A stretch of DNA of 64,000 bases from Tupaia tana. Taxonomy: Eukaryota; Chordata; Mammalia; Scandentia; Tupaiidae. A program made the translations under genes and the position numbers. The stretch spans positions 8,824,485 through 8,888,484 of the forward strand of contig JAKSZU010000011.1 of NCBI GenBank assembly GCA_026018925.1. The letters are read 5' to 3'. Below the pieces are notes generated by a model, which was not told where the DNA came from, did not search any database, and worked only from the letters and a program-made list of their open reading frames with translations. Below, in pieces: positions 51,553-61,418 of this stretch; positions within the stretch are counted from its first letter, which is position 1; every line of letters starts with the position of its first letter.

Positions 51553-51801
51553 TTTGTTTTAAATTTTGCTATAGGGCACATGTGCTCACTGGAGAGAAAC
51601 AGAGAGAAGGATAAAGGGAAAATGAGGAAGCACCTCCTAGGGGCATGGCCATGTTGCAATCCCTTCTCCTCCATTCTCCTCTCAGGATTTTGGGCACACA
51701 CACATGCACCCAGTGTGTATCCCAAGCTACCAAGTCTGGGACTCAAACCATACAGTCAGCCATGTGAGATCCAGCTACTTAACCACCATTGGAAGGCCCC
51801 C
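51553..51801 (-). repeat. tRNA-derived SINE, form L
   Basis: AATTTTGCTATAGGGCACATG, TCTCCTCTCAGGATTTTGG, CACACATGCACCCAGTGTG and CCACCATTGGAAGGCCCC. CCCTCTACTT-like sequence stands at both borders. Confidence 0.87.
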
Positions 51802-51992
51802 TCTCTACTTATTTATAAGATTCGTAAGAGTTATTTAGAGTGATAAGACCATTGGCTTTATCAAATACTGCAAATATTTCCTGCAATTCACCCATTTACC
51901 TTTTATGGAATTGCAACTTTTTTAGGGGAAAGTCACTTTTTTTTTTGTCTTTTCTAACATTTTTATGTACATAATGATATTTATCAATTTTT

Positions 51993-52245
51993 TTTTTTTT
52001 GGAGAGGTTTTCGCTATAGGGCGCGTGAGCTCGCCAGACAGAGACATAGAGACAGAAAGCGAGAAATCACCCCCCAGGGGGGATGGTCACGCCACAGTCC
52101 CTTCTCCTCCATTCTCCTCCCGGGATCTTGGGCACGCACGCACACGCACCTGGCGTGAGTTTTAAGCCACCGGGTCCGGGACACGAACTGCGGTCGACTA
52201 CGTGGGAGTCCAGCGACATAGCCATTACGCTAACTGCTGGTTCCT
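51993..52245 (-). repeat. tRNA-derived SINE, form L, young, with target duplication
   Basis: A near-consensus antisense copy. GATATTTATCAATTTTT is repeated perfectly at 51976-51992 and 52246-52262 (17 bp). Confidence 0.97.
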
Positions 52246-52327
52246 GATATTTATCAATTTTTCTCTTTCTTTCTTATTTCCTCCTTTGTAATATGCTTAG
52301 GGTTTCTTAACCAAAAATGTAAATATA

Positions 52328-52401
52328 CTGGGTCACTGGGAAAGTTATTATGCATTTTTACATAGAAAAATACATCCTGACTTTCTTGAGATGACTTTCA
52401 A
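52328..52401. mobile_element. Palindromic mariner MITE, diverged
   Basis: CTGGGTCACTGGGAAAGTTA, GCATTTTTACATAGAAAAATACA and GACTTTCTTGAGATGAC match the copies at 14633 and 18071 with changes in both arms. Confidence 0.7.
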
Positions 52402-52512
52402 TAAAGAATGTAAAATTAAATATTTAATAAATTTAGAATTTACTTTGGAACTTGTCTCAGACACAGATTATTATTTTTTTTTTGAAAGACCTAACCAAAT
52501 GTTTCAGAATAG

Positions 52513-52790
52513 GGGGACCCAACAGGTGGTGTGGTAGGTTAGGGCACTGGACACCCACATGGTTGACCATGGTTCAATTTCCAGACCCAGTGGCTTGAAA
52601 CTCACACTGGGTACACGTGTGTGCATGCCCAAAATCCCGAGAGGAGAATAGAGAAGGGATTGTAGCACAGTCAACAGCCACGCCCCCCTTGGGGGGTGAT
52701 TTCTCAATGTCTGTCTCTCTCTGTTTCTCTGGCCAGCACACACACCCTACATTAAACATCTCTCTCTCAAAAAAAAAAAAAAAAAACAGA
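52513..52790 (+). repeat. tRNA-derived SINE, form L
   Basis: GGGGACCCAACAGGTGGTGTGG, TTGAAACTCACACTGGG, CCCCCCTTGGGGGGTGATTTC and CACCCTACATTAAACATC with an A run. Confidence 0.9.
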
Positions 52791-52926
52791 TAAGTGTCCG
52801 AGAATTGTTCGTGAATACAGTAGAGTGTCTCTCTGGGTTGGAATATGGTATTTACTTAATGAAACTTCTCATATACTTTGGTTTTCTTCAAGCTAGGGTA
52901 TCTTTTTTCACTGATCTATGTATTTC

Positions 52927-53188
52927 TTTTTTTTTGAGAGAGAGAGAGATTTTTGCTATAGGGCGCGTGCACTCACCAGAAAGACAGAAAGACAGAGAGA
53001 CAGAAAGTGAGAAATCACCCCCTGAGGGGATGGCCACGCCACAATACCCTCTCCTCCATTCGCCTCTCTGGATCTTGGGCACACACGCACACGTGCCCGG
53101 CGTGAGTTTAAGCCACGGGTCTGTGACTTGAACTGCGGTCAACTACAAGGGAGTCCAGCGACATAGCCATTATGCCAACTGCTGATCC
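52927..53188 (-). repeat. tRNA-derived SINE, form L
   Basis: TTTTTGCTATAGGGCGCGTGC, CACCCCCTGAGGGGATGG, ACACGTGCCCGGCGTGAG and CCAACTGCTGATCCC. Related TGATnTAnnTATTTCT sequence stands at both borders. Confidence 0.93.
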
Positions 53189-53247
53189 CTGATATACATA
53201 TTTCTAAATTATTACTTAAATTTTAATTGTGCGGTCCTATACTATAC

Positions 53248-53529
53248 TTTTTCTTTTTCTTTTTCTTTTTTTTTTTTTTTTTTTTTTTTTTGAGAGAGAG
53301 AGATTCTTTATATAGGGCATGTGCACTCACCAGGGAGACAGAGAGGCAGAAAGTGAGAAATCACCCCCTCAGGAGGGATGGCCACACTGCAATCCCTTCT
53401 CCTCCAGGACTTGGGGCACATATGCATATGTGCCCAGCGTGAATTTTAAGCTGCCGGGTCTGGGACTTGAACTGTGGTTAACTACATGGGAATCCAGCAA
53501 GGCAACCAGTATGCCATCTGCTGGTCCCA
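53248..53529 (-). repeat. tRNA-derived SINE, form L, with long T run
   Basis: About 25 T after TTTTTCTTTTTC, TATATAGGGCATGTGC, TCACCCCCTCAGGAGGG and CCATCTGCTGGTCCC. CCTATACTATA occurs at both borders. Confidence 0.92.
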
Positions 53530-53773
53530 GCCCTATACTATATTTTAACAGATAATAATGTGAAGCACAATTAGTTCTCCTACATTAACTTTAGAAATCT
53601 TGTACCGCCCTTTGAACATTTTGCTACAATTATCTCTATTTACCATAGTACTCGTCGAATTAATTTGGGGAAAGTCAACTGTTTACAAGATTGATTCTTC
53701 GCATCTAGAAAAATCTCTCAATTTGATAGTCTTCTTTGATTTTCTTAGCAATCTTTTATAAAGAAGGCTTAAA
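53530..53773. other. Intron, no feature recognised
   Basis: No repeat, exon or RNA gene recognised. Confidence 0.5.
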
Positions 53774-54148
53774 GAAGATTATGAAGAAGGCATATTAGGA
53801 AAAAATTATGCTTAGATTTTCAAAAATTGCTCCAAAATAAATTCGTACTTTGTTTCCACAAACTTTTTTTTTTTTTTTTTTTTTTTGGAGAGGTTTTTTG
53901 CTATAGGGCGCGTGCGCTCGCCAGACAGACAGAGAGAGACAGAGAGACAGAAAGCAGGAAATCACCCCCCAGGGGGGATGGCCATGCCGCAATCCCTTCT
54001 CCTCCATTCTCCTCTCGGGATCTTGGGCACGCACGCACACGCGCCCGGCGTGAGTTTAAGCCGCCGGGTCCGGGACTCGAACCGCGGTCGACTACGTGGG
54101 AGTCCAGCGACATAGCCATTACGCTAACTGCTGGTCCCCAAACTTTTT
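53774..54148. mobile_element. mariner MITE, Hsmar2/MADE2-like, split by a SINE
   Basis: The left piece has GAAGAAGGCATATTAGG, ATTATGCTTAGATTTTC and CTCCAAAATAAATTCGTAC up to 53865. A short right piece, CCAAACTTTTTG, follows the SINE. One end is diverged. Confidence 0.65.
53866..54138 (-). repeat. tRNA-derived SINE, form L, youngest type
   Basis: Almost identical to the consensus: TTTTTGCTATAGGGCGCGTGC, CACCCCCCAGGGGGGATGG, CACGCACACGCGCCCGGCG and CATTACGCTAACTGCTGGTCCC. All CpGs of the consensus are intact. CAAACTTTTT borders both sides. Confidence 0.97.
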
Positions 54149-54428
54149 GTTTGTTTTAAGGTTTTCGCCATAGGGCACATGCACTCTCTGGAGAGAGATA
54201 GAGACAGAGAGAAAGGGAAAAGTGGAAAAGCCCCCCCGGGGGAATGGCCACACCACATTCCCTTCTCCATTCTCCTCTTTGATTTTGGGCACGCGCGCAC
54301 GCGCGCGCGCACACACACACACACACACACAGCTGATTTTCAAGCCACTGGGTCCGAGACACGAACTGTGGTTGGCAATGTGGGAATCTAGACCTCCTCA
54401 ATCACTACGTCGTCACCTGTTGGTCCAT
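54148..54428 (-). repeat. tRNA-derived SINE, form L/W, with (CG)n(CA)n
   Basis: AAGGTTTTCGCCATAGGGC, GCCCCCCCGGGGGAATGG, an alternating CG/CA run at 54289-54331, and CGTCGTCACCTGTTGGTCC. It lies directly after the SINE at 53866. Confidence 0.88.
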
Positions 54429-56507
54429 TTTTACAACTTTTTAAGAATTCTCTTTATGATTCTGTGATAAAATTTAAAATATCCTGTTGTTTAAAAAAAT
54501 CTCCATGACATATATAAATACAAATCTCTTAAATAATTCTTCTTGGGAAAAAGTGAAACTTCAGTTTTTATGGTTGATTTCTGGAAGGTGCTTAGAAGCT
54601 GCCACCCCAATCAAACAAGAGGTGAAGATCTGAACAAACTGGAAGATCATCAGGTCTTCTCAGTGCTGTCAGAGGAGGTCACAGAGGAAACTAATGTCCC
54701 CCAGTCCGTAAAGACTGATAGGCAAATGCAGTGAATAACAACTTTCTGGAGAAAAATCCCACCAGTGAAAACCAGGACTAGGGTAAGAGAACCTAGACTG
54801 TAATCGATGAATTGCTGCAGGCTCAGTGTGGGCACTTGGACAATTGCAATCCCTGGGGGACTCAGTCATGGGACAGGATGTTGGCATGGGGTGGCAGGGA
54901 GCCCTTTTACCTGCAGGAACTTGACAAGGTTCTCACAGTCATTTAGAGGAAAATTCCTCTCCTGCTTTTCGCAGGGGGAGAGGGAAAAATAACCATTTTG
55001 AAATACACCAGAGGGCATCCTATTTTTAACAAAGTTTGCTCTCAAGAGAAAGTATTTTACTCAAGTCTTCAGTTCTAATTTTTATATTTTTCATTTTCTG
55101 ACCAACCTGGGAGAAAGAGAATACTCAACTCAACTTCGGCCCCCTCTAGCTATTGTGTCCCACCACTTAAGAAGGGATTGAAAACTGAAAAGCACTGGTT
55201 AAAATCACAGACCAGAGGCAGAGGCTCATGGAAAGGAGACCTCACCACAGATCTAGAGGAGCCTGCCCGCACACCCCATACCACGCCGTCACTAAAGGCC
55301 TAAAAAAGAAGCTAAAAAAGAAAAAGAAGAAAACACTAAAAATTATAACGCTTTCATGGAAAAGGCAGACAAGATACAAGAACAGGTATGACATAAGTAG
55401 AGAAATGGAAATTCCAAGAAAGAATCCAAATGAAATGTTAGAGACCAAAATCACTTCAACAAAAATGAAGAAAGCTACTAATGGGTTCATGAATAGACAG
55501 AATAGAGCTGAGGAAAGAACCTCTGAGCTTGAGGATTTAACAACAGAAAATTCCAAAACTGAAAAAGCAAAAAAAAAAAAAAAAAAACTGGGCAAAGGGG
55601 GTAGAATATTCCAGAACAGTGGGACAACCACAAAAGATGTAACATAAATGTAAGGGACATGCTAGAAAAACAGAAAGAGAAGCAATATGCAAAGCAAGGG
55701 TGACTGCAAACTTTCCCTAAAATAATGTCAGAAGCCAATCCACAGACCCAGGAAGCTCAGAGAACACCCAGCAGGATAAAACCCATAGACGCTACATCTA
55801 GATATTCAGGATTCTTCTGAATATCAAAAGATATTCCAACTTCAAAACATCAAAGATAATGAAAACACTATTTAAAAATCTAGAGGGAAAAATACCTTAC
55901 TTATTGAGAAGCAGAGAAAAGAATTACATTGGACTTCACCCCAAAAATCATACAAGTAAGACAGTGGCATAAAACAGTCAATGTTGAAAGAAAAAAAAAA
56001 TCATCCTAAAATCTTATACCCTGTGGAAATATCCTTCAAAAGTGCAGGAGTGAAGGAGAAATAGAGACTTTCTCAAACACACAAACATGGAAGGAATTCG
56101 TTGCTAGAGCTTGCTTTGTAAGAAATGTCTAAAAGTTCTTTAGAGAAAAGGAAAACGAGATAAGAAATGTAGATGTACATAAAGAATGAACGAACCCTAG
56201 AGAAAGAATAATGAAAGCATAAGAAACACTTTTCTTATTCCTAACTGATCTCACAGGTTAACAGTTTGTTCAAATTAGTAATAACAATGGATGCAAAATT
56301 AGGAATACCTTGTTACTAAAAGGTACTGGTACTTACTACCTATGAAGCGATGCAGTATTACTTAAAAATGTATGGGATTCACTCTAAAGATACATTGCAT
56401 ATTCTAGGGCTACCATTAAAAAAAGTAAAAAGAAAGATATATAATCAATATTCAAAGAAAGGAGACAACATAAAATCAGGTAAAATGTTCCATTAAATCA
56501 ACAGAAC

Positions 56508-56785
56508 AGGACCGGCACGTGGCATAGTGGTTAAGGCCCTGGACTCCCACATGGTGGACCATGGTTTTAGTCTCAGATTCGAAGGCTTGAAACTCATGTC
56601 GGGTACACGTGCATGGGTGCCCAAAATCCCAGGAGGAGAATGGAGAAGAAGGGATTGTGGCATGGCCAACCAACCTGAGGGGTGACTTCTCACTTTCCCT
56701 CTCACTGTCTCTTCCTGTCTTTCTGGTGAGTGTACATGCTCTATGGTAAAAACCTTCAAACACACACACACACACACACACACGA
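56508..56785 (+). repeat. tRNA-derived SINE, form L, with (CA)n tail, inside L1
   Basis: GGACCGGCACGTGGCATAGTGG, AGGCTTGAAACTCATGTCG, CAACCTGAGGGGTGACTTC and CTATGGTAAAAACCTTC, ending in a CA run (56759-56783). Confidence 0.9.
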
Positions 56786-56897
56786 GAAAGCATAGAAGAT
56801 AAAAATAGGAAGAACAAGAGCAAGAAATAGAAAACAGTAGTAAATATAGTAGATACTAGTCCAACAATATCAATAATCACTTCAAAGATCAGTGGTC

Positions 56898-57084
56898 GAG
56901 GGGCTAGCAGGTGGCGTGGTGGTGGTGAAGGCACCAGATTTCCACATGGCTGACCATGATTCAAGTCCCAGAACTGGCAGCTTGCTTTCTCACTTTCCTT
57001 CTTTCTCTTTCTCTGTCTTTTTCTGGTCAAATGGAAGAATAATAATAAACAAATAAAATAAAATAAATAATTCTACAAAAAAAA
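56898..57084 (+). repeat. tRNA-derived SINE, form S, inside L1
   Basis: GAGGGGCTAGCAGGTGGCG, GATTCAAGTCCCAGAACTGG, TTCTGGTCAAATGGAAG and AATAATTCTACAAAA. L1 sequence ATCAGTGGTC before and ATCAATGGTC after is the duplication. Confidence 0.93.
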
Positions 57085-57611
57085 AAACAATCAATGGTCT
57101 AAATATACCAATTAAAAGACAGATTGTCAGCATGGAATCAAATGACAAGTCCCAAGTATATGTTATCTACAATAAGCCCACTTTAACTATATAGGCCTGT
57201 TTGCTGTAAACGTGAAGAGATGGAAGATGATGGACCATGTGAACGCTAATCAAAAGAAGGCAGGAGTTACTATATTAATGTCAGACAGAGCAGGCCTCAC
57301 AGCAAGGCAAGTCCTAGGCATAAAGAGGGCATTACATTATAGAGGGACCTTAGAGGAGTCAGTACTCCACGAAGACATGACACTCTTTAATGTGCATGTG
57401 CCTAACAGCAGAGTATCAAAATATGGGAGGCAAGAAAGACAAAACGGTGAGGAGAAACAGATGAATTCACTATTACAGTTAAAGACTTCAACACCTGTTG
57501 GTCCCAGCAGATTACCCATTCTTTTCAAAATCACAAGGAACCATCACCAAGATCAGTCACATTCTGAGCCAAACAGAATTTTGTAACAAATTTAAAAGAA
57601 TAGGCAACAAT

Positions 57612-57887
57612 GGGACCAGCAGTTAGCATAACGGCTATGTCGCTGGACTCCCATGTAGTCGACCGCGGTTCGAGTCCCGGACCCGGTGGTTTAAATTCAC
57701 GCCGGGCGCATGTGCGTGTGTGCCCAAGATCCCAAGAGGAGAATGGAGGAGAAGGGATTGCGGCGTGGCCAACCCCCCTGGGGGGTGATTTCTCACTTTC
57801 TGTCTCTCTGTTTCTCTCTGTCTGTCTGGCAAGCGCACACGCCCTATAGCAAAAAAAAAAAAAACTCTCAAAAAAAAAAAAAAAAAA
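57612..57887 (+). repeat. tRNA-derived SINE, form L, young, inside L1
   Basis: A near-consensus copy. AAGAATAGGCAACAAT (57596-57611) and AAGAACAGGCAACAAT (57888-57903) flank it. Two A runs at the tail are split by CTCTC. Confidence 0.96.
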
Positions 57888-57968
57888 AAGAACAGGCAAC
57901 AATACAATGTCTGCTCTGAGAGCATAATGGAATTCAACTAGAGATCACTAATAGAAAAGTAAATTGGA

Positions 57969-58116
57969 GGGGCCGGCAGGTGGCATGGTGGTTAAGGGCG
58001 CTGGACTCTCACGTGGCCAACTGCTACAGTTCAAGTACCGAACTTGGTGGCTTTCTCTCTCTCTTCCTCTCTCTCTCACTCTGTCCCTCTCTGATCAAAT
58101 TAAAATTAAAAAAAAA
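57969..58116 (+). repeat. tRNA-derived SINE, form S, inside L1
   Basis: GGGGCCGGCAGGTGGCATGG to AAATTAAAATTAAAAAA. AAAAGTAAATTGGA stands at 57955-57968 and, with one difference allowed at its start, at 58117-58130. Confidence 0.95.
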
Positions 58117-58170
58117 AAAAGTAAATTGGAAAATCCTCAAATACTTGAAGACTAAACAATGCATTTCTAA

Positions 58171-58407
58171 ATAACAGTCTAACTTAGAGATGGGGTTTCC
58201 TCTTTTCCTCCTGATGCTGTTGGTTCACCTGTTTGGTGCGTATCTAGTACTTCCTTAGGGAGGTGGCAACTGAGGAGACTCTGGTGTTCGCCAGGGCTGA
58301 TGGAAAGCCCAAGGAAGAAATCAAACCCAGGAAGGCTGATATAATTTGAAGGTGGCAAGGCAAAATGGTTTTGTTGTGTAACTGAAAATTAAGAGGCACA
58401 CCCAACT
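58171..58407. other. Intron, no feature recognised
   Basis: About 240 bp between the broken end of the L1 and the mariner; not assigned. Confidence 0.45.
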
Positions 58408-59228
58408 TAGTAGCTCAGTGCAAAAGCAATTATGGTTTCAGACTGTGCATTTCAAATCATTATAAATAGACTCAAACACATCTTTATAGATCAAAATAGG
58501 AACCATTACAATCAACAGTTTTGCCAATGACAAATAAGCTGGTTTATTCCTGTAGAGTAAACATCTGCACTTTGGGATTCAATGACCTCTTGGAAAAGCA
58601 TCCTCTGCATGCTGCTTTTGGGGAAGCATTTTTCCTGCAAAATTGTGGAGATGCTTGAGGAAGTGGCATCAGTTGGCAAGAGGTCAGGTGAATATGGCAG
58701 ACAAGGCAAAACTCCATAGCCCAATTCGCTCGGCTTTTAAAGCATTGGTTGTGTGAGGTGCAATCCGGTGCTGGCGTGAAGAAGAAATGGGCCCTTGCTG
58801 TTGAACAATGCCAGGTGCAGACATTGCACTTTTTGATGGAGCTCACTGATCTGCTGAGGATACGTCTCAGATGTCATGGTTTCGCTGGGATTCAGAAAGC
58901 TGTAGTGGATCAGAACCCACCAAACAGTGACCACAACCTTGTTGAGTTCTTGGTCCAGTCACTGAGCTGTTCATTGCTGGTTGTCATATAAAATCCACTT
59001 TGTGTTGCATGTCATAATCCGATTGAGAAACAGTTCTCTGTTGCTGGGTTGAATAAGAGAAGGCATGACTTCAAATGATGATTTTGGATTTTCAGCCAGT
59101 TCATGAGGCACCCAATTACTGAGCTTTTCACCTTTCCAAGTTGCTTCATTTGCCAAACAACCAGAGAATGATCTACGTTGAGTTCCTTGGCAACTTCCAA
59201 TGTAGCTGTAAGAGGATCGGCTTAGATG

Positions 59229-59416
59229 ATTTTTTTTTTTTATTTAAATAGTATTTTATTTAACTTTTTATTTATTTGTTCATTTATTTTCAATTTGACC
59301 AGAGAGGGAGAGAGAGAGAGAAAGTGAGAAAGCAAGCTGCCAGGTCCAGGACTCAAACCACGGCTGGCCATGAGGGAGTCCAGTGCTCTTAACCACCATG
59401 CTACCTGCCAGCCCCT
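59229..59416 (-). repeat. tRNA-derived SINE, form S, inside the mariner
   Basis: TTTTATTTAACTTTTTATTTA, TTTCAATTTGACCAGAGAGG, AGGACTCAAACCACGGCTGG and CATGCTACCTGCCAGCCCC. GGCT..GATT sequence stands at both borders. Confidence 0.9.
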
Positions 59417-59597
59417 GGCTGATTGCTCTTAATTGGTGGTTGTCAACTTCTGGTGACTGGCCCCTATACTCATCTTCAAGGTTCCTGTCCCCTTTTCAAA
59501 ACGTCTTGAACCACCATTGCCTTGTATGATCATTAGCAGTTCCTGAGCCAATGCATTGTCGATGTTGCAAGTTGTTTCTGCTGCTTTATAACCCATT

Positions 59598-59862
59598 TTT
59601 ATTTATTTATTTATTTTTATATAGATTTTTGCTATAGGGCACATGCGTTCACCAGAGAGACAAAGAGACAAAAAGTGAGAAATCACCCCCCAGGAGGGAT
59701 GGTCACACTGCAATCCCTTCTCCTCCATTCTCCTCTCAGGATCTTGGGCATGCACGCCCACATTCCCAGCATGAGTTTTAAGCCGCCGGGTCCAGGACTT
59801 GAACTGCCATGGACTACGTAAAAGTCCAGCGACATAACCATTACGCCATTAGCTGGTCCCTA
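59598..59862 (-). repeat. tRNA-derived SINE, form L, inside the mariner
   Basis: ATTTTTGCTATAGGGCACATG, CACCCCCCAGGAGGGATGG, GCCCACATTCCCAGCATGAG and CATTACGCCATTAGCTGGTCCC. Confidence 0.92.
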
Positions 59863-60105
59863 TGACTCCTTTTTAACTTGAATTTTAAAATTACTTATAT
59901 TTGCTTTCTGTCTTATCATTTCCAAAGTCTAAAATATATATTAAATAAACAGTAAGTAATAAGTCATTAGCAAAAAAAATAAAGCGAGACGTGTACATTA
60001 ACAGGATGTGTAACACAACTGCATTTAAAGAATGTATCCAATATCAGACAGTAAATTTCAACAACGCAAAACCACAATTACTTTCGCACCAACCTGACAG
60101 TAAAC

Positions 60106-60361
60106 TAACGAGAGCCTACCGTGAGGGACAGGGTTTGTCGGTGAGGCAGACCAGATTCTGATGAGATACGTGATCAATGAAATAGACACACCTGTGCGGG
60201 GGACATGGCCGTTGAATGCAACGGATGGAGTCCAGCAGCAGAGAGCAGACAGGCCTCTCCTAGAAAGGGAGCCTGCTACCCTACTCCAGAAGTCTGTTCT
60301 TCCACAGCAGTTAGAAAGCCCCCAGTTGGTTCCATCATAGCTTAACTACGACAGCAGAGTT
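60106..60361. other. Intron, no feature recognised
   Basis: Short unique stretch beside the mariner. Confidence 0.45.
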
Positions 60362-60414
60362 TTCTCTAGTCTTTCATTACGCTAACTGCTGGTTCCCTTC
60401 TCTAGTCTTTCATT
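60362..60414 (-). mobile_element. Tailless SINE head (19 bp) between perfect 17-bp duplications
   Basis: TTCTCTAGTCTTTCATT occurs at 60362-60378 and 60398-60414. Between them is ACGCTAACTGCTGGTTCCC, the reverse complement of the first 19 bases of form L (GGGAACCAGCAGTTAGCGT). Body and A tail are absent. The structure fits a tailless retropseudogene made from the 5' end of the SINE RNA. Confidence 0.9.
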
Positions 60415-60481
60415 TTGCCCTTCCTTATTCTGTACTGTCATAAAGAACATGGCGATGAGCATAACCACTTCACGTGTATTT

Positions 60482-60729
60482 ACTTAGTTACTTACTTAAA
60501 AAAAAGGGAAAAGACAGAGAGAGAGAGAGCAAGAGTGAGAGTGACAGAGAGCAACACCACCAGGGGCTCAGCACCGTGATCCACACCCAGCCTCACGCCA
60601 GCCCTGGGTCACAAATAAGCGCATGCCCAGTGTATTCTCAGAGGTCTCCAGACCTGAACCCTGAACCTTCCCATGTGGCTCTCCCTCACAGAGCGTCGTG
60701 TTTCACTGCTGCACCACCACATGGACCCC
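60482..60729 (-). repeat. tRNA-derived SINE, form O
   Basis: A GA-rich stretch, CACCACCAGGGGCTCAGC, GCGCATGCCCAGTGTATTC, CAGACCTGAACCCTGAACC and a head near CACCACCACATGGACCCC. Confidence 0.65.
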
Positions 60730-60795
60730 TACATTTTCAAAACACTGAATGACCAACAGTATGTTTTCGTGGTTGCTGTTTTTGGTTGATTGGTT

Positions 60796-61058
60796 GGTTG
60801 GATTTTTTAGAGACATTTTGGCTATAGGGCATGTGTGCTCACTGGAGAGACAGAGACAGACAGAGAAAGCTAGAAACCACCTCCCCCCAGGGGGGATGGT
60901 CATGCCACAATCCCTTCTCTTCCATTCTCCTCTTGGGATCTTGGGCATGCACACACATGCAGCTGGCCTGAGTTTTAAGCCACCAGGTCCAGGACTCAAA
61001 CCACAGTTGACTACATGGGAGTCCAGTGCCATAACCACTGTACCATCTGCTGGTCCCA
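60796..61058 (-). repeat. tRNA-derived SINE, form L
   Basis: GGCTATAGGGCATGTGTGC, CACCTCCCCCCAGGGGGG, CACACACATGCAGCTGGCC and CACTGTACCATCTGCTGGTCCC. AGTATGTTTT occurs on both sides. Confidence 0.93.
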
Positions 61059-61418
61059 CAATAGTATGTTTTGATCAATATCAAAAGAGATAAGGAATAA
61101 CACTGGTTCTGTTAAAATTCTTTCTCCATCAGTGGTATGCTCACTTGACTCTTACCTCTATACCCCAATAAGCTATTTGCTTTCACCATATTAACAAAAT
61201 AGCAGCATAAAAATCTTTGTGTACCTTAGTGTTCTTCATCTACGATTATAAAAAGAAGGGCCATTTTATAACCATTTTTGTGCAATGGTTACAAGTATAA
61301 TAATCTCTCTTTAAGTAGGAATAAATAAAACTCTAAAAGAAGAAACCTAAATCTACTCTGTCTCTCCTCAGCCTCCTCTCTCTCTCACTCTTTCTTTCTC
61401 ATACAGGAAAAAAAGTGA

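Larger units (their letters stand above)
54570..58170 (+). repeat. Old L1, 5' UTR to ORF2 endonuclease, split by four SINEs
   Basis: 54570-55200 resembles an L1M/HAL1-type 5' UTR (GAAGATCTGAACAAACTGG, TGCAGGAACTTGACAAGG). 55228-55650 resembles ORF1, with the coiled-coil stretch RAEERTSELEDLTTENSK and IFQNSGTTTKDVT. After an inter-ORF region, 57090-57590 gives ORF2 endonuclease sequence, NQKKAGVTILMSDRAGLTA and HYRGTLEESVLHEDMTLFNV. It stops near 58170, so RT and 3' end are missing. It is interrupted at 56508, 56898, 57612 and 57969. Many frame breaks make it inactive. Confidence 0.85.
58408..60105 (-). mobile_element. mariner DNA transposon, cecropia subfamily (Hsmar1/Btmar1-like), near full length
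   Basis: The right end, read on the minus strand, starts TCAGGTTGGTGCGAAAGTAA; the left end carries TTAGTAGCTCAGTGCAAAAG, a diverged inverted repeat. The minus strand encodes transposase remains in order: NDHTRQWWFKTF-like and EVDNHQLRAI (about 59420-59590), then EVAKELNVDHSLVVWQMKQL, NWVPHELAENPKSSFEV, KWILYDN, VTVWWVLIHYSFLNPSE, PYSPDLLPTDATS and ILQEKCFPKSSMQ with GINQLICHWQNC. Several frameshifts and stops make it inactive. The catalytic region still shows the YSPDLLPTD motif, while the second catalytic motif HDNARPH reads HASTGLH, so the catalytic Asp is lost. Removing two SINEs leaves about 1.25 kb, the normal length. Confidence 0.92.

Noticed and set aside
54901-54960. A further ARHGAP44 exon, because the minus strand shows a CAG/GTAAAA border here
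   Set aside because: The translation does not match the expected ARHGAP44 segment before DQLSADMYS, and the sequence fits the 5' UTR of the old L1.
55228-55647. A lysine-rich 139-residue open frame as a host coiled-coil gene
   Set aside because: It lies within the L1 relic at the position of ORF1, with matching coiled-coil sequence and frame breaks on both sides.
10472-57849. A recurring open frame of about 70 codons (starting MAMSLDSHVVD or similar) at 10472, 47393, 50193, 53901 and 57610
   Set aside because: All copies lie inside young form L SINEs and arise from their shared sequence. Both strands are open at once, which fits GC-rich repeat sequence and not a protein gene.
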